64,000 nucleotides of DNA from Fuerstiella sp. (GTDB taxonomy: Bacteria > Planctomycetota > Planctomycetia > Planctomycetales > Planctomycetaceae): contig JAKVAY010000047.1 in the NCBI GenBank assembly GCA_022447185.1, positions 1-64,000 of the forward strand, written 5' to 3'. A program made the position numbers and the translations under genes. Below the pieces are notes generated by a model that saw nothing but the letters and a program-made list of their open reading frames with translations, was not told where the DNA came from and did no database searches. Numbering within the stretch: the stretch's first letter is position 1; the number at the start of each line of letters is the position of its first letter. Of the stretch, positions 40,139 through 50,800 are shown piece by piece.

Positions 40139-42889
40139 TTAGTACTTTGTTAATGTTTCGTCCAGGTTCAGCAACACGTTTCCGACGACCGCCCAGGCCG
40201 CCAGTTCGACCGCTGTGACGCTGGTCGGCATTGCATCGGACGCGTCGCTGTCAGAAAAGATTCGTGCCGCCGTTGGATCGTGTGTGTAGATGTCGACGTT
40301 TTCATAGTAAAGTTCGCTGAGTTGATCGATTTCCTCCGATGTTGGCTGTCGAGCGACGCACAGCTGGAAACCGTAGGCTGCCTTTTGACGGACATCTCCT
40401 TCGATCTGTGTAGCCATCCGGCGTCCGAGCGCCGCGGCGCACTGGACGAACACCGGATCATTGAGCGTTACTAAAGCCTGTAACGGAGTATTAGTTCGCG
40501 GTCGACGTTCTACACAGACATTACGGCGCGGCGCGTCGAACGTGATCATCGAAGGATAGGGGGCCGTGCGTTTCCACCATGTGTACAGCGCCCGTCGATA
40601 CTGCTGGCCGTTTGTACTGAGTTCCCACTGTGTGCCGTAACTGTGTATCTGCTCAAAGACACCTGGTGGCTGATAAGGAAACACACCTGGGCCGCCAGCC
40701 TGCCGGGTCAACAGTCCGCTCACAGCGAGCGCGTTGTCGCGAATCATTTCTGCATCCATCCGGAATACCGGACCGCGGGAAAACAGTCGATTGTTCGGAT
40801 CAATCCGGAGCCGATCCCGTGTTGCGGTTGATGACTGGCGGTATGTCGCCGAAGTGACGATTTGCTTTTGCATCGCCTGGAGATTCCAGCGGCGAGACAT
40901 GAATTCAGTGGCCAGATAATCGAGCAGCATGGGGTGGGACGGCGGTGAACACTGAATCCCAAGATCTTCGCTCGTTTCCACGATTCCTTTGCCGAAGAGC
41001 AGTGCCCAAATTCGGTTCATTGTCACTCGTGCCACGAGAGGATTGTCCGTTCGCATGAGCCATCGCGCCAGCCCCAGTCGATTGAATTCTTCTTTTTCCC
41101 GCCAGGTGTGCCACACGGCAGGAACGTTTGGGCGGACCAGTTCACCAGGATCCAGGAAGCTGCCACGAACCAAAATACGGGTCTCGCGCGGTTCGTCGTT
41201 CTCGATCATGACCAGTGTGGAGGAAGACGCTGATTTCTTTTCCAGCGTCTGAATTTCCTTTCGAACTGAGGCGAGTGCCGGAGCGATCGATCGGAAGTAG
41301 TTCGCCAGTTGACGGCGCTGGACTTCGGTGCGTTGGGTCCTCGGTATGTTCAGTAACGCGAATGTCGGTAATGGGGCAATTTTTTCTTCGGCCAGTTCTT
41401 CAGGATTGTCGTGTGAAAACGCCCACAATCGGAACCGGCCAACGCCGTGACCAGCTGACGGTGAATCGTGGAGCATCCGAATGCGCAGAACCGATCCTTC
41501 CGGGATCTTGCAGGTTTGACTGGCAACAAACGTCGCATGTGCCTCTTTTTGATTCGTACACCATTGGGTGTCTTGCTCGTTGTCAATAACACCGGTGATC
41601 CTGTTGCCACCTGCTTCGTAGCTGGCGGTCGCTGACCGCAGGGGCACCGGTTGCCACTTTTCCTGGCTGGTGGGGTCGGTGTAGGCCACCTGAATACCAC
41701 CAAGACCAAAGTTGCCAGTGTTTTGGTCTCGGCCGGGACCACCATGAGGAAGCATTTCATGCCTGAGGACCTCGATGCCGATACCCGACAAATAACAAGC
41801 CGATGCCGGAAATGATATTTCATAGACGTCGTGATCGGGATTCTTTCCACCGGCCAGAATCGAACGATCATCAAGCAATTGAAGATCAGCGCCACGGAGC
41901 GATTTTATGTCGGTTGGTACAATGATTCGCCACTGATTGCTGGTTACGGATTCGGCTTCCCAGCGGAGTTGCTGGGTATCAAGCTTCGGATTGTTGCCTG
42001 CGTACACCCTTCGCAACTCTGTTAGCCGAGCTCTGTATTTTGCGATGGATGAACGGACCAGTGGGCTGGTCGCGTTGATCATGCCTCGATTCGCATCCGA
42101 ATCCGCTGAGTTGTTGAAGAATGCGTACAACTGAAAGTAATCACGCTGGCTGAACGGGTCATACTTGTGGTCATGGCACTGGGCACAGCCCATCGTGGTT
42201 CCCATCCATACGGTCATCGTCGTATTCACACGATCAATTACTGATTCAACGCGGAACTGTTCGGGATCGGTGCCTGCTTCGTAGCAGAACGGTGTATTGC
42301 GATGGAATCCGGTCGCAATCCGCTCATTGTCGGTACAATTCGGCAGCAGATCACCGGCGAGTTGTTCGATTGTGAACTGATCAAATGCGAGACCTCGATG
42401 GAACGCGTCGATCACCCAGTCGCGATAGAGCCAGATGTTTCGCGTACCGTCACTCTCGTAGCCGTGCGTATCAGCGTAACGGGCCAGGTCGAGCCACCAC
42501 GCCGTCATCCGTTCGGCGTATTCCTCGGTCCGGAGCAGTCGATCAACGACCGTCGCGTAGGCGTCATCAGACGGGTCGGTGACAAACGCAGTTACCTCTT
42601 CAGGTGTTGGCGGTAAACCCGTCAGATCCAGTGTCACGCGACGAATCAGCGTGCGCATGTCGGCGGGCGGTGACGGCGCCAGTCCTTCCTGTTCAAGCCG
42701 ACGAAGAACAAAGGTATCGATCTCATTCTCAGGCCATTCGTTGTTCCGAACTTCAGGCAGGGCCGGCCGCTGTGGCACAACATAAGCCCAGTGCGAACTT
42801 TCTGATTGTTCGGCAGTGAGACCAGTGGTCGGAGTACTGAGAATTGCAATGGACAGCACAAGTGCAGACAAAACTCGACAGTTGCGCAT
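40139..42889 (-). CDS. DUF1549/DUF1553 protein without PSCyt1 domain
   Basis: 916-residue secreted protein. ATG at 42889 gives signal peptide VLSALVLSIAILSTPTTGLTA; a start at 42967 would add 26 polar residues. Unlike the first copy it lacks the N-terminal PSCyt1 CxxCH and begins with the HWAYVVPQRP stretch that normally follows it. DUF1549 ([26 protein letters not shown] with a CxxCH) and DUF1553 ([37 protein letters not shown]) are complete. Between them lies a 250-residue region resembling a carbohydrate-binding jelly roll (inference). Co-transcribed with the DUF1501 gene. Confidence 0.9.
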   Translation of the reverse strand: MRNCRVLSALVLSIAILSTPTTGLTAEQSESSHWAYVVPQRPALPEVRNNEWPENEIDTFVLRRLEQEGLAPSPPADMRTLIRRVTLDLTGLPPTPEEVTAFVTDPSDDAYATVVDRLLRTEEYAERMTAWWLDLARYADTHGYESDGTRNIWLYRDWVIDAFHRGLAFDQFTIEQLAGDLLPNCTDNERIATGFHRNTPFCYEAGTDPEQFRVESVIDRVNTTMTVWMGTTMGCAQCHDHKYDPFSQRDYFQLYAFFNNSADSDANRGMINATSPLVRSSIAKYRARLTELRRVYAGNNPKLDTQQLRWEAESVTSNQWRIIVPTDIKSLRGADLQLLDDRSILAGGKNPDHDVYEISFPASACYLSGIGIEVLRHEMLPHGGPGRDQNTGNFGLGGIQVAYTDPTSQEKWQPVPLRSATASYEAGGNRITGVIDNEQDTQWCTNQKEAHATFVASQTCKIPEGSVLRIRMLHDSPSAGHGVGRFRLWAFSHDNPEELAEEKIAPLPTFALLNIPRTQRTEVQRRQLANYFRSIAPALASVRKEIQTLEKKSASSSTLVMIENDEPRETRILVRGSFLDPGELVRPNVPAVWHTWREKEEFNRLGLARWLMRTDNPLVARVTMNRIWALLFGKGIVETSEDLGIQCSPPSHPMLLDYLATEFMSRRWNLQAMQKQIVTSATYRQSSTATRDRLRIDPNNRLFSRGPVFRMDAEMIRDNALAVSGLLTRQAGGPGVFPYQPPGVFEQIHSYGTQWELSTNGQQYRRALYTWWKRTAPYPSMITFDAPRRNVCVERRPRTNTPLQALVTLNDPVFVQCAAALGRRMATQIEGDVRQKAAYGFQLCVARQPTSEEIDQLSELYYENVDIYTHDPTAARIFSDSDASDAMPTSVTAVELAAWAVVGNVLLNLDETLTKY

Positions 42890-43682
42890 GTCGCAAAAAC
42901 ATCGTTGGGGTTTGGGCCGTTCATTCCCGCTGTTTGCGGACCGTATTTGTACTGTCGCCGTGGTCATTGACGCGTCTCGGTATCAATTACTATGTGTGAG
43001 ATCCATTTTTGCGTTAACGATTCAGTTGCTGTCTGATCCTGCTGCTCAGTGGCCTCAGCGGTTTTTACTCTACCCGGTTCCCGGATCCATTCAAATCCCA
43101 TCAGGCCGCAGACAAGCGAGTTGTCCGAACCGAGGTGCACATCGATGATTTACCGGTATCCGCAGTACACCGAAGGAATCAGGAACACTCGATCAGCGTT
43201 GCCCTTTTCGGCCACCTGACTATCTGCATGCGGCCATGGACTCTGTTGTCGGGATGAAGTGGTGGTTCGTTTTATGCGCAGGGCAGTGTGACGGCGTCAG
43301 CGGTGTGACGCAAAATCCGGTCCGTCCGCTATCCTGATACACATCGATTCTACAGGATGTGGATCACACATGGTGATATAGAAAGAGTTCAGCATACGAG
43401 CAACTGGACCGTTTCTCTGCGGCTGGTTCAGTTATAAGTCCTCATCTGAGTCGAGCAACAACGACTGGAAATGTTGTTATCAAGTGAACTCGATGACCGA
43501 TTCTGCTGACAGGAAATATCTGCCCACACTGAGCGATGGGATTGCTCGTTGCTGGTGGGGATGTGAATACGATGACTATTGGCGATAGCACGAAAAATAA
43601 TGCGGGCGCCCTGTCTCAGACATCCGTTGTTTCAAAGATTGGTCGATTTGCAGAGAAGAATCAGCGACCGCAACCCGACAAA
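42890..43682. other. 793-nt stretch with no recognised gene
   Basis: Short frames only, none with a domain I know. The region separates the second DUF1549 set from a small secreted-protein gene. Confidence 0.45.
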
Positions 43683-44024
43683 TCAGTTGACGGCAGCCGG
43701 ATAGCGGCGTCCGACAGACCACGGCGGAATTGCCTCCGGTTCCCGCGGCAATCCACGCAGAAGTCTCTGCTCAGCAGCCCGACGTTCGATCGTACGTGGC
43801 GTTGTAAAGTCCCGTGGGCGTGCACCAAGTGATGGCCCAATGGCAGGGTCGAAAAATGGGTCGGATTGTTCGTATGAAGCGCGCTCCGCGATTGGATGCG
43901 GGCGGAAGAAACTGGGCAACCGGGTATTCTGTGGTGTAATACAACCAGTCGTTGCGCAACAGGATACTGATGCAGCCAGACACAGCAGCCGAAAAGAGCG
44001 GAGTTGACTGGACGTGGGGCTCAC
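43683..44024 (-). CDS. Small secreted planctomycete protein
   Basis: 113 residues. The N-terminus (FRLLCLAASVSCCATTGC) is a signal peptide rich in Cys and may be lipidated, though no perfect lipobox is present. The rest is low in structure: LPSFFRPHPIAERASYEQ, DPFFDPAIGPSLGARPRDF. This layout, a 'RLPSLFxPG ... FDPYPExxxGPxxxGxRPRxY' pattern, recurs in small planctomycete exported proteins of unknown role (recalled). I assign no function. Confidence 0.6.
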   Translation of the reverse strand: MSPTSSQLRSFRLLCLAASVSCCATTGCITPQNTRLPSFFRPHPIAERASYEQSDPFFDPAIGPSLGARPRDFTTPRTIERRAAEQRLLRGLPREPEAIPPWSVGRRYPAAVN

Positions 44025-44150
44025 GTGATGTGTCGTTCGCTTATAAACAGGGTAAGTCCATCAGGCAGTCATTGATGCACGCCGAAGCATGATCATCACG
44101 AATCAACGAACTGGGGTTGTAGCGGCGATCATGGATTAACGGCAAGACGA

Positions 44151-44194
44151 GATTGGCAGAATCTGCCGGTGTGAAGCGGCAGATTCTGCCAATC
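44151..44194. repeat. 18-bp perfect inverted repeat
   Basis: GATTGGCAGAATCTGCCG (44151-44168) and its exact complement CGGCAGATTCTGCCAATC (44177-44194) with an 8-nt loop. Each arm also contains the internal palindrome GGCAGA-N-TCTGCC, so alternative foldings are possible. No T-run follows. It could be a REP-type element or a regulatory hairpin. Confidence 0.8.
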
Positions 44195-44261
44195 TTTCAG
44201 CGTGTGATCGGATGCACGGCCGAATGGTTCGTTTCTTGGTGGCGATGGTTGAGAATTCGCT

Positions 44262-44290
44262 TTGACACGGACATTGAAAACTCTTATGTT
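44262..44290 (+). promoter_or_regulatory. Near-consensus sigma70-type promoter of the candidate small RNA
   Basis: TTGACA at 44262-44267, a 17-nt spacer, and TATGTT at 44285-44290. The predicted start (about 44295-44297) coincides with the first stem of the downstream RNA. Confidence 0.6.
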
Positions 44291-44294
44291 TTCG

Positions 44295-44377
44295 GCCCCC
44301 GTACAAAACAGCGAACGGATTTGCTGAGCTGCGGGGGCTGAAGCGGTATTGCCATGGATGGCATTGGCCGCTTTTTT
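44295..44377 (+). ncRNA. Candidate small structured RNA
   Basis: About 83 nt without coding capacity. Stem 1 is GCCCCCG (44295-44301) with CGGGGGC (44332-44338), enclosing stem 2 CAGC (44309-44312) with GCTG (44323-44326). Stem 3 is the terminator hairpin AAGCGG...CCGCTT. A near-consensus promoter lies directly upstream. I do not recognise a known RNA family; it is neither tRNA nor a typical SRP RNA. Confidence 0.55.
44341..44377 (+). terminator. Intrinsic terminator of the candidate small RNA
   Basis: AAGCGG (44341-44346) pairs with CCGCTT (44368-44373), with inner GCCA (44351-44354) and TGGC (44359-44362), followed by a run of six Ts (44372-44377). Confidence 0.7.
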
Positions 44378-44439
44378 CATGCATTATCGCTGTTCTTCAG
44401 GTTCTGGTCATGGAGCCTGCTGTGCGTCCTGCGTTAGCA

Positions 44440-44725
44440 GCCCCGAGCGGTCCTCTTGAGTCGAACTGACTGCTGCCGAAGTCCGATCTGAACCACTTCC
44501 GGACGGAGGAACGGCGAATTTTTCGGTCGCTGTACTGGAAATTCTGCAGGCGACTAAAAATTGCGGGCATTGGTGTCCAGCTGTTTCTGGATCCGGTCGT
44601 GAGTGCAGGCTTCGTTAAGCAATTGTGGGTAGTCGATTGAATCGCAGACGAGTGCGAAATAAACCCGTGGCTTGTTCATTGTGAGCAGAATATTGCGTTC
44701 AATCTGGTGCAGGAAATACGGTTGA
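44440..44725 (-). pseudogene. Remnant of a DUF547-domain gene
   Basis: On the minus strand 44712-44560 reads LHQIERNILL, then PRVYFALVCDSIDYPQLLNE and KQLDTNARNF before a stop. This matches the DUF547 pattern (H..IE..IL, P R.HFALVC.S..CP.L.NEA, QLD..AR.F). In the next frame NFQYSDRK...RKWFRSDFG continues the domain's 'F.YD.K...S.IFKWF..DF'. The rest of the gene is absent, so this is a frame-shifted fragment of a formerly secreted protein. Confidence 0.55.
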
Positions 44726-45449
44726 CGGATCACGAAGAGTTACAGGTGTTTGCATACGTGGTACCGAGCGATATCTGCTGTGTGATTGTGGATACTGCTG
44801 GTCGGATAATCTTGCAGAATTCTGTGACTTGTGACTGTGTTATAGGTGTTGATCCGTGCCAGTCGGGCATTCGTGGAATGCGTTGAATGATGTTTTGCCG
44901 GTCGATAAATGTGTCAGATACTGTCTCAGAGCCAGACGGTCGGAGGGATTGGAATGCCTGGTCCGATAATTCACCATTCCGGTGTCGTCCACGCAGGTTT
45001 TTAGCAGTCAGGTCGCATGCCGAATATTCGATTCGTTCGAGCGGTCTTGTGGCCTGCATATGTCTTCCCGCCCAGATCTCTGTCTGACTGGAAAGATTGA
45101 AAACGGCGATCCTGGCAACAGTTGCTGATCCCATCGCGATCATGCGACTCATCAGAACTTCCCTGAGATGTTTCCGGGTTATGTTGTGTTGTCGTTCCTG
45201 GCAGTCGAGTACTCACGCTTGTCATTGAACGGCGGAAAGATAGCGGAACAATCGTCGGAATGACGGTGACGTATGTCATGGAGCCATGCGGCCGGTGGAA
45301 AAACTGGCACGACATCGACACCAGTGGATTGTCCAGGGATTAAAGGGCCTGATGGGTTGTGCAGGGAGATCTGATTGGCCAAAGTCTGTTCCTGCTGATC
45401 CGGTCTGCCCTGATCATTGAAATATGAGATCCGACGAGTGATACAACCG
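44726..45449. other. 724-nt stretch with no recognised gene
   Basis: A 140-codon minus-strand frame (44730-45152) has no domain I know and no signal peptide, so I do not call it. No strong structure was seen before the stress-protein gene. Confidence 0.4.
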
Positions 45450-46406
45450 ATGCAAGTACTGAACAGCATTGTTGCCGGCGTTGCTATGCCGGAGTCTCGG
45501 CCATGGGATACGGCCAGCGTAGATCCTGCGACCAGGACTGCTGTTCACCAGGCGTTTCATCTGGCGTCTTCGATGGGCATTCCTCTTCAACTTGTCACGG
45601 TTCTGGAAAAACCGGAAGCGGGATTTTTCGGTTCGAGTGCTGATGCCGACAAGCAGGCCGTCCTGGATCGACAGGATGCGGATCAGGTGCTGGCTGATCT
45701 GAATTCGGACTACGCAAATCTTAATGTCCGGGTTTCAAACAAAGTTGTATTTGGCCAACCCTGGTTTGAAATCATGCGGGTGGCTGAGTCGTCGTGCCGG
45801 ACGCTGATCGTTTGCGGCACACGAAATTCAAGTTCTGTCAGTCGTCTTCTGTTTGGTACGACCGGAGTCAGATTACTCCGCAATGCGTCGGGCCCGGTCT
45901 GGCTCGTGAAACCTCGGAACGACAACGATGCAGTTCTGGATGTGCTGGCGGCGACGGACCTGTCAGAGGTCGGTATAGACGTGATCGCTGCTGGTGTGGC
46001 GTTAGGAAACGGAATACCTGTACGGTTGAGTGTGATGCATGTAGTGGACACATTTTGCGATCGGCAGGTGGCTCGTGCAGGTGCATCTGAAGAAGAAATT
46101 TTGAAGTGGCGTCATCAGGTCAAAGCTGATGCAGAAGTGCAACTGCAGGGGCAACTGGCGGAAACCGATTTTCGAACACTGTCCAACGGCGTACGTACAC
46201 AGTTGACGGAGGGGGTTGCCGACACATGTATTTTGTCTGCCATCGAAGAACTTGACATCGATTTACTGATCATGGCCAGCTCTGGCCGGGGAGGCATCCC
46301 AGGAGTGCTCTTTGGCAATACGGCGGAACGACTGCTGTCCGAACTTCCATGTTCGCTGCTGACTGTGAAACCGGACGACTTTATCTGTCCGATTGATCTG
46401 AGCTGA
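45450..46406 (+). CDS. Tandem universal stress protein (UspE-like)
   Basis: 318 residues with two Usp domains. The first ends CGTRNSSSVSRLLFGTTGVR...GPVWLVKP; the second has MASSGRGGIPGVLFGNTAER followed by CSLLTVKP, the G-2x-G-9x-G(S/T) nucleotide-binding pattern, so the second half may bind ATP while the first lacks the full motif. ATG at 45450 is preferred; an earlier ATG-like start at 45417 adds 11 residues. Cytoplasmic, role in stress survival by family; no signal for its regulation is visible. Confidence 0.9.
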   Translation: MQVLNSIVAGVAMPESRPWDTASVDPATRTAVHQAFHLASSMGIPLQLVTVLEKPEAGFFGSSADADKQAVLDRQDADQVLADLNSDYANLNVRVSNKVVFGQPWFEIMRVAESSCRTLIVCGTRNSSSVSRLLFGTTGVRLLRNASGPVWLVKPRNDNDAVLDVLAATDLSEVGIDVIAAGVALGNGIPVRLSVMHVVDTFCDRQVARAGASEEEILKWRHQVKADAEVQLQGQLAETDFRTLSNGVRTQLTEGVADTCILSAIEELDIDLLIMASSGRGGIPGVLFGNTAERLLSELPCSLLTVKPDDFICPIDLS

Positions 46407-46538
46407 GGTTTGAGTCCCAAATACCTGAAAGTTGGCTGCAATCGTGGATGCATGACGTGTCTGCGGTCACGCACATGCTGAACGTGTGATTCAGAGAGCT
46501 ATAGAAAATCACCGAGATGAATTCGGCGGCGAATAAAC

Positions 46539-47720
46539 ATGTTTGATCTTCTGGCGATTCAACAGGCGTTGAAGCAGTTTGAATTTGATGGCTGGCTGCT
46601 CTGTGACTTTCGCGGAAGCAATCTACTGGCGCGTCGAATTCTCGATATTCCGGAAGACATGATCGCCTCCCGACGATACTGCTGTTTTATTCCTGCCAGC
46701 GGTGAACCACAAAAAATCGTGCACCGCATCGAAAGTGGCGTGCTGAATCACCTGCCCGGCGATACGAACATCTATCTCACGTGGCAGGAACTGGAGTCAG
46801 CTCTGAAAGCAGCAGTTTCCGATTGGCCTCGAATTGCAATGGAATATTCGGCTCGCAGTGCCAATCCGTACATTGGTCGAGTGGATGCAGGGACCGTCGA
46901 GATCGTGAAATCGTTCGGATGCAGTGTGGAGAGTTCCGGCGATCTGATTTCTCTGTTCGAAGCGACGCTCTCTGACGATCAGCTTGATGCTCATCTGACT
47001 GCATCAGTGGCTACCAACGAGGCCTTTGAACAGGCATGGCAGTTCATTGCAGACGGGATTCGGGCTCACAGCAGAGTTGAGGAACTGGAGGTGCAACAGG
47101 TCATTTTGCAGCATTTCAGTGACTGCGGATTGATCACCGATCATCCGCCGATTGTTGCGGTGAATACAAACGGAGGCAACCCGCACTATGAAACAGGATC
47201 CGGAGCCGTCACGGTGATTACGCCGGACAGTTTTGTGCTGATTGACATGTGGGCTCGCCACGACCACGACGATGGCATTTACAGCGATCTGACACGTTGC
47301 GGCTATACGGGAACCAATGTGCCGGAGTACTACCTTGATATTTTTCAAACGGTTGCTGCCGGCCGTGACGCGGGTATCGATTTTGTGCGTTCCGAACTGG
47401 CAGCAGGACGATCGCTTCAGGGATGGCAGGTGGATGACGTTGTTCGCGGGGTCATTGTCGATGCCGGTTATGGAGAGGCGTTCTGTCACCGGACCGGCCA
47501 CAGCCTGGGTCGGGAAACCCACGGCAACGGGACTCATATCGACAATCTGGAAACACATGAAACCCGTCATATCCTGCCACGTACATTGTTCACGATAGAA
47601 CCGGGTATCTATCTTCCTGAGTTTGGTATCCGCAGCGAAGTCAACGTGTTCATTCACGCAGATAATACGATCCAGGTGACGGGTGGTGAGATACAGCAGG
47701 AACCGCATCGGATCGTGTGA
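46539..47720 (+). CDS. M24 family Xaa-Pro aminopeptidase-like metallopeptidase
   Basis: 393 residues: an N-terminal creatinase-like domain (to about 150) and a pita-bread catalytic domain. The five dinuclear metal ligands can be placed: Asp in VLIDMWARH, Asp in GIYSDLTRCG, His in HRTGHSLGRETHGNGTH, Glu in FTIEPGIYLP and Glu in GIRSEVNVF. The enzyme should cut peptides with proline at position 2, in the cytoplasm (no signal peptide). It stands 132 nt after the stress-protein gene. Confidence 0.92.
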   Translation: MFDLLAIQQALKQFEFDGWLLCDFRGSNLLARRILDIPEDMIASRRYCCFIPASGEPQKIVHRIESGVLNHLPGDTNIYLTWQELESALKAAVSDWPRIAMEYSARSANPYIGRVDAGTVEIVKSFGCSVESSGDLISLFEATLSDDQLDAHLTASVATNEAFEQAWQFIADGIRAHSRVEELEVQQVILQHFSDCGLITDHPPIVAVNTNGGNPHYETGSGAVTVITPDSFVLIDMWARHDHDDGIYSDLTRCGYTGTNVPEYYLDIFQTVAAGRDAGIDFVRSELAAGRSLQGWQVDDVVRGVIVDAGYGEAFCHRTGHSLGRETHGNGTHIDNLETHETRHILPRTLFTIEPGIYLPEFGIRSEVNVFIHADNTIQVTGGEIQQEPHRIV

Positions 47721-47860
47721 TGAGGTCGTTTGCTGCTCCAAATATGGATTGCCGCTTCGTTCCTCGACAAATTGTCACTGCCGGAAACAAAGACACCAAC
47801 TCTGCACACCGCGCATAACAAGAAGTCCGGTGCGCATCTGCGATCAGGCGTCGGCCACCG

Positions 47861-50800
47861 TCATTCGGTCCGTTGAATCTCGATTCCTGACAATACGGGT
47901 GTGCCTTCTTTCGAGTTCAGTTCGATCTGCAATTCATCCGCAATCATCACGTTTTCAAAGGTTTCTACGGCGAATCGATATTCCGGGGGGCCCGCAGGGT
48001 CGAGCATCATATCTTCATGAAGAGTCTTCCCCTGCAGCACGACATCGAATCGACGTTTGGTTGGCGGGGAACTCAGCGGTGTGCCAAAGAGAAGTCGAAC
48101 CTGGTACGGATAGGGTGTCGGTTTGTCTGCATCGTCGGGTTGCGTTTCATTCGCATCAATGACCAGTCGGGCCGATTCTTCACCGCGTCCCTGTGACGCC
48201 ATCGCTGTACGTTTTCCTGCTCCACGGATGAAAAACACGATCGAGTTACCGGGCTCCCAGTCTGGGCGACCAGTGACGGCTCGAATCAGCGGAGTGATGT
48301 CTGCAGTTCGTTGGGCGTCACCTGCATCACCGGATTTCTTCCATTCATCCGGCTGCCAGCCAACCTCCTGGCTTGTTTTTGGTCGAGACGTCAGGTCGTG
48401 TCGGTTGTTACTGAAGCGTTCCGCATGGCCGGAATCCTGAGCAGAAATCATCAGCGAGGTAGGTTCCGCTGACGGTTCGTCGCAAATGAACTGAATGTAA
48501 GCACTGCGGATGTCAGCTCCACTCGCCAGATTGATCTGATTGAATCTCATTCCGACCAGTTGAGTCTCTCCATCTTCAACGAGTTCCAGGTCTCCGCTGC
48601 CGGTGTGGACGTCACCGTTCTGTTTTTCTTCGGCGTCGTCATCTGTGTGATTAACCGGCAGACCTGAACTGAGATTGATTTCCTTCGTAAGCGTGAATCG
48701 AACAGAGACTTTTTGAACATTGTCCGCACCAGACGACAGAACCCATGATTTGTCATTCCGGCCAACGGAAGACGAATGATGACGAAAGAGTTCCGCATCA
48801 TCATTCAGGGTGACGGAAAGAAGGGGAGACGGACCGGCGACTGGTGGGTATTCCAGCCACAGCACTCCGTCATCTGTCCGACGGTCACCAGGGGCGCCGA
48901 TGTTGACCCCCACTCTGCTGAGCTGATCGAATTCGGTGTGATTCGTGGCTGTCGGATTGATGGTCCAGAATTCCAGCTCAGGCATATGGACGAGTGCCAG
49001 AGATGTCTGGTTCTGATAGGCACAACTGCACGTCCGAGTGTAGTCAGGTGCATTGAGAACACCATTGGCCACGACAAGATTGGACGTGCATCCGGACTTG
49101 AATCCGCCAAAATTACCCGTTCCGCTCTCACCAAGCAGATCATAAAATCCGGCGGCACCCGACCGGAATGTCAGCAGATGCTCGCTCGCAACGATGTTAT
49201 TGCAACCGTAGGTTCTGGTCACTTTCCACGGTTGCTGCTCACCGGTCAGCGGATTCGCGACCATCTTTTGATGACCGTCTGTGATATGAAATGCTCCGGC
49301 CGAATCGGTATACGAATTCGCATTTGTAATGATCCAGTCGCCGTGCAGCATGCAGGGGCCGGCGTATTCGGTCGTGTCATTCTTCCACTTCAGCGTTCCA
49401 TCATCAGCGTGAAAGACGGCCATTCCCCTCCCGATTTCCTCATAGAGTCGGTCGCTCGCAGCCGCACCTGCCTGGAGCAACAGATCATGTTTTTCGGAAT
49501 ATCCAAGCCAGGTACCGAACACCCCGTCGGTTATCTCCCATACCGTGTTGCCGGTCTCTGCATCAAACGCTGCAATACGATAGCTGTCCGCCCGCGAGGA
49601 ACCACGTCGGCGCAGAGCCGCTTCGATGAGTTCCGGAGTCCTGTCAAGACAATAGATTCTGCCACCGCCGGCGATGATCCCATTGTGCCAGAAACTGTGT
49701 TTGGCGCTGACCTGCCATAAAATTGTACCTGAATGTCGATCAAATGCGACGAGTCCCAGACTGGCAGCCCGATCAAGGCTCTTGGAGCCAAACCCGGCTC
49801 GATTTCGTCGGAGACCGCGATCCGACTCGAGGTCCAGTTTGTTGCGATCTCGATAGTTGGCGTAGCCAAATCCTCCCAACAGCACATCTTCATAAACGCC
49901 AATGTAACCCCATTGTCGTTTGCCGCCTGATTCGTCCTGCGGAAGCTGAATTTCCTGAATTGTTACGCCGCTTGCGGGATCCATTATGTGGCAGCGACTG
50001 TCTTCCACAACATAGACGAGGTCGTCTGTAACGATGTAGTTTGTTCCCCGACCGTTGGCACCGGGAATATGGACCTGGTTGTATTTTGGATCGAGTGGGG
50101 TGTTGGTATATGTTTCATCGTAATAGACGTCGAAGGTGCCCAGATTCTCGAATTCTCGTTTCCACAGGACTCTGCCCGTATAGACATCGCGGGCGCTGAG
50201 ACTGTTGATGCCTTCGATAAACAGTCGGCCTCCGGCAACCTGTTCGGGTGGTCCGTGTCCATGCCGGGGCAACACATCCATGTTGCTGCTTCCTCCAAAC
50301 CACAGAATACCCAGCGGCAGCTTCACACGACGATCATCCGACTTAACAGTGTTAGCGATATCTCCGTACTGATGCGTCCAGTCGGCAGAGCCCGGAAGCC
50401 TTCCGGTACGGCGAATCATCACACTGTGATGAGTGACCGTCACTTCCGCCTGTTCAAGTTGCAGTCCTCGCACCAATTCTGCGAGCTGTTCCCTGTTGTT
50501 GTCCGCAATCAGGTGCATCACACCGCCGTACGGACGCACAGATTCGTATAATTCTGCGAACAGACCTACGGGAGCTGACGATGTCAGCTCCCGTCCGACG
50601 AATACCAGGTTCGCCGTGTATTTTGGAGCCCGATATGATACGGGCGATGCACAGTGTGCGGTCGTGCTGCCGTACAGACCTGCGGTATCAAGTAAACGTC
50701 GCAGCCGATCAATGTTTTGCTGATCCGGATCGATGATTGCCAGTTGTGTGAATGGTGAGTGTGCCGCGAGTGCATGAATCAGAGATTCGTTGGAGATACC

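Noticed and set aside
44295-44377. Small RNA as tRNA or SRP RNA
   Set aside because: No cloverleaf, T-loop or CCA, and no conserved SRP tetraloop region is present.
44730-45152. 140-codon minus-strand frame
   Set aside because: No domain, no signal, no ribosome site; probably chance in a low-coding region.
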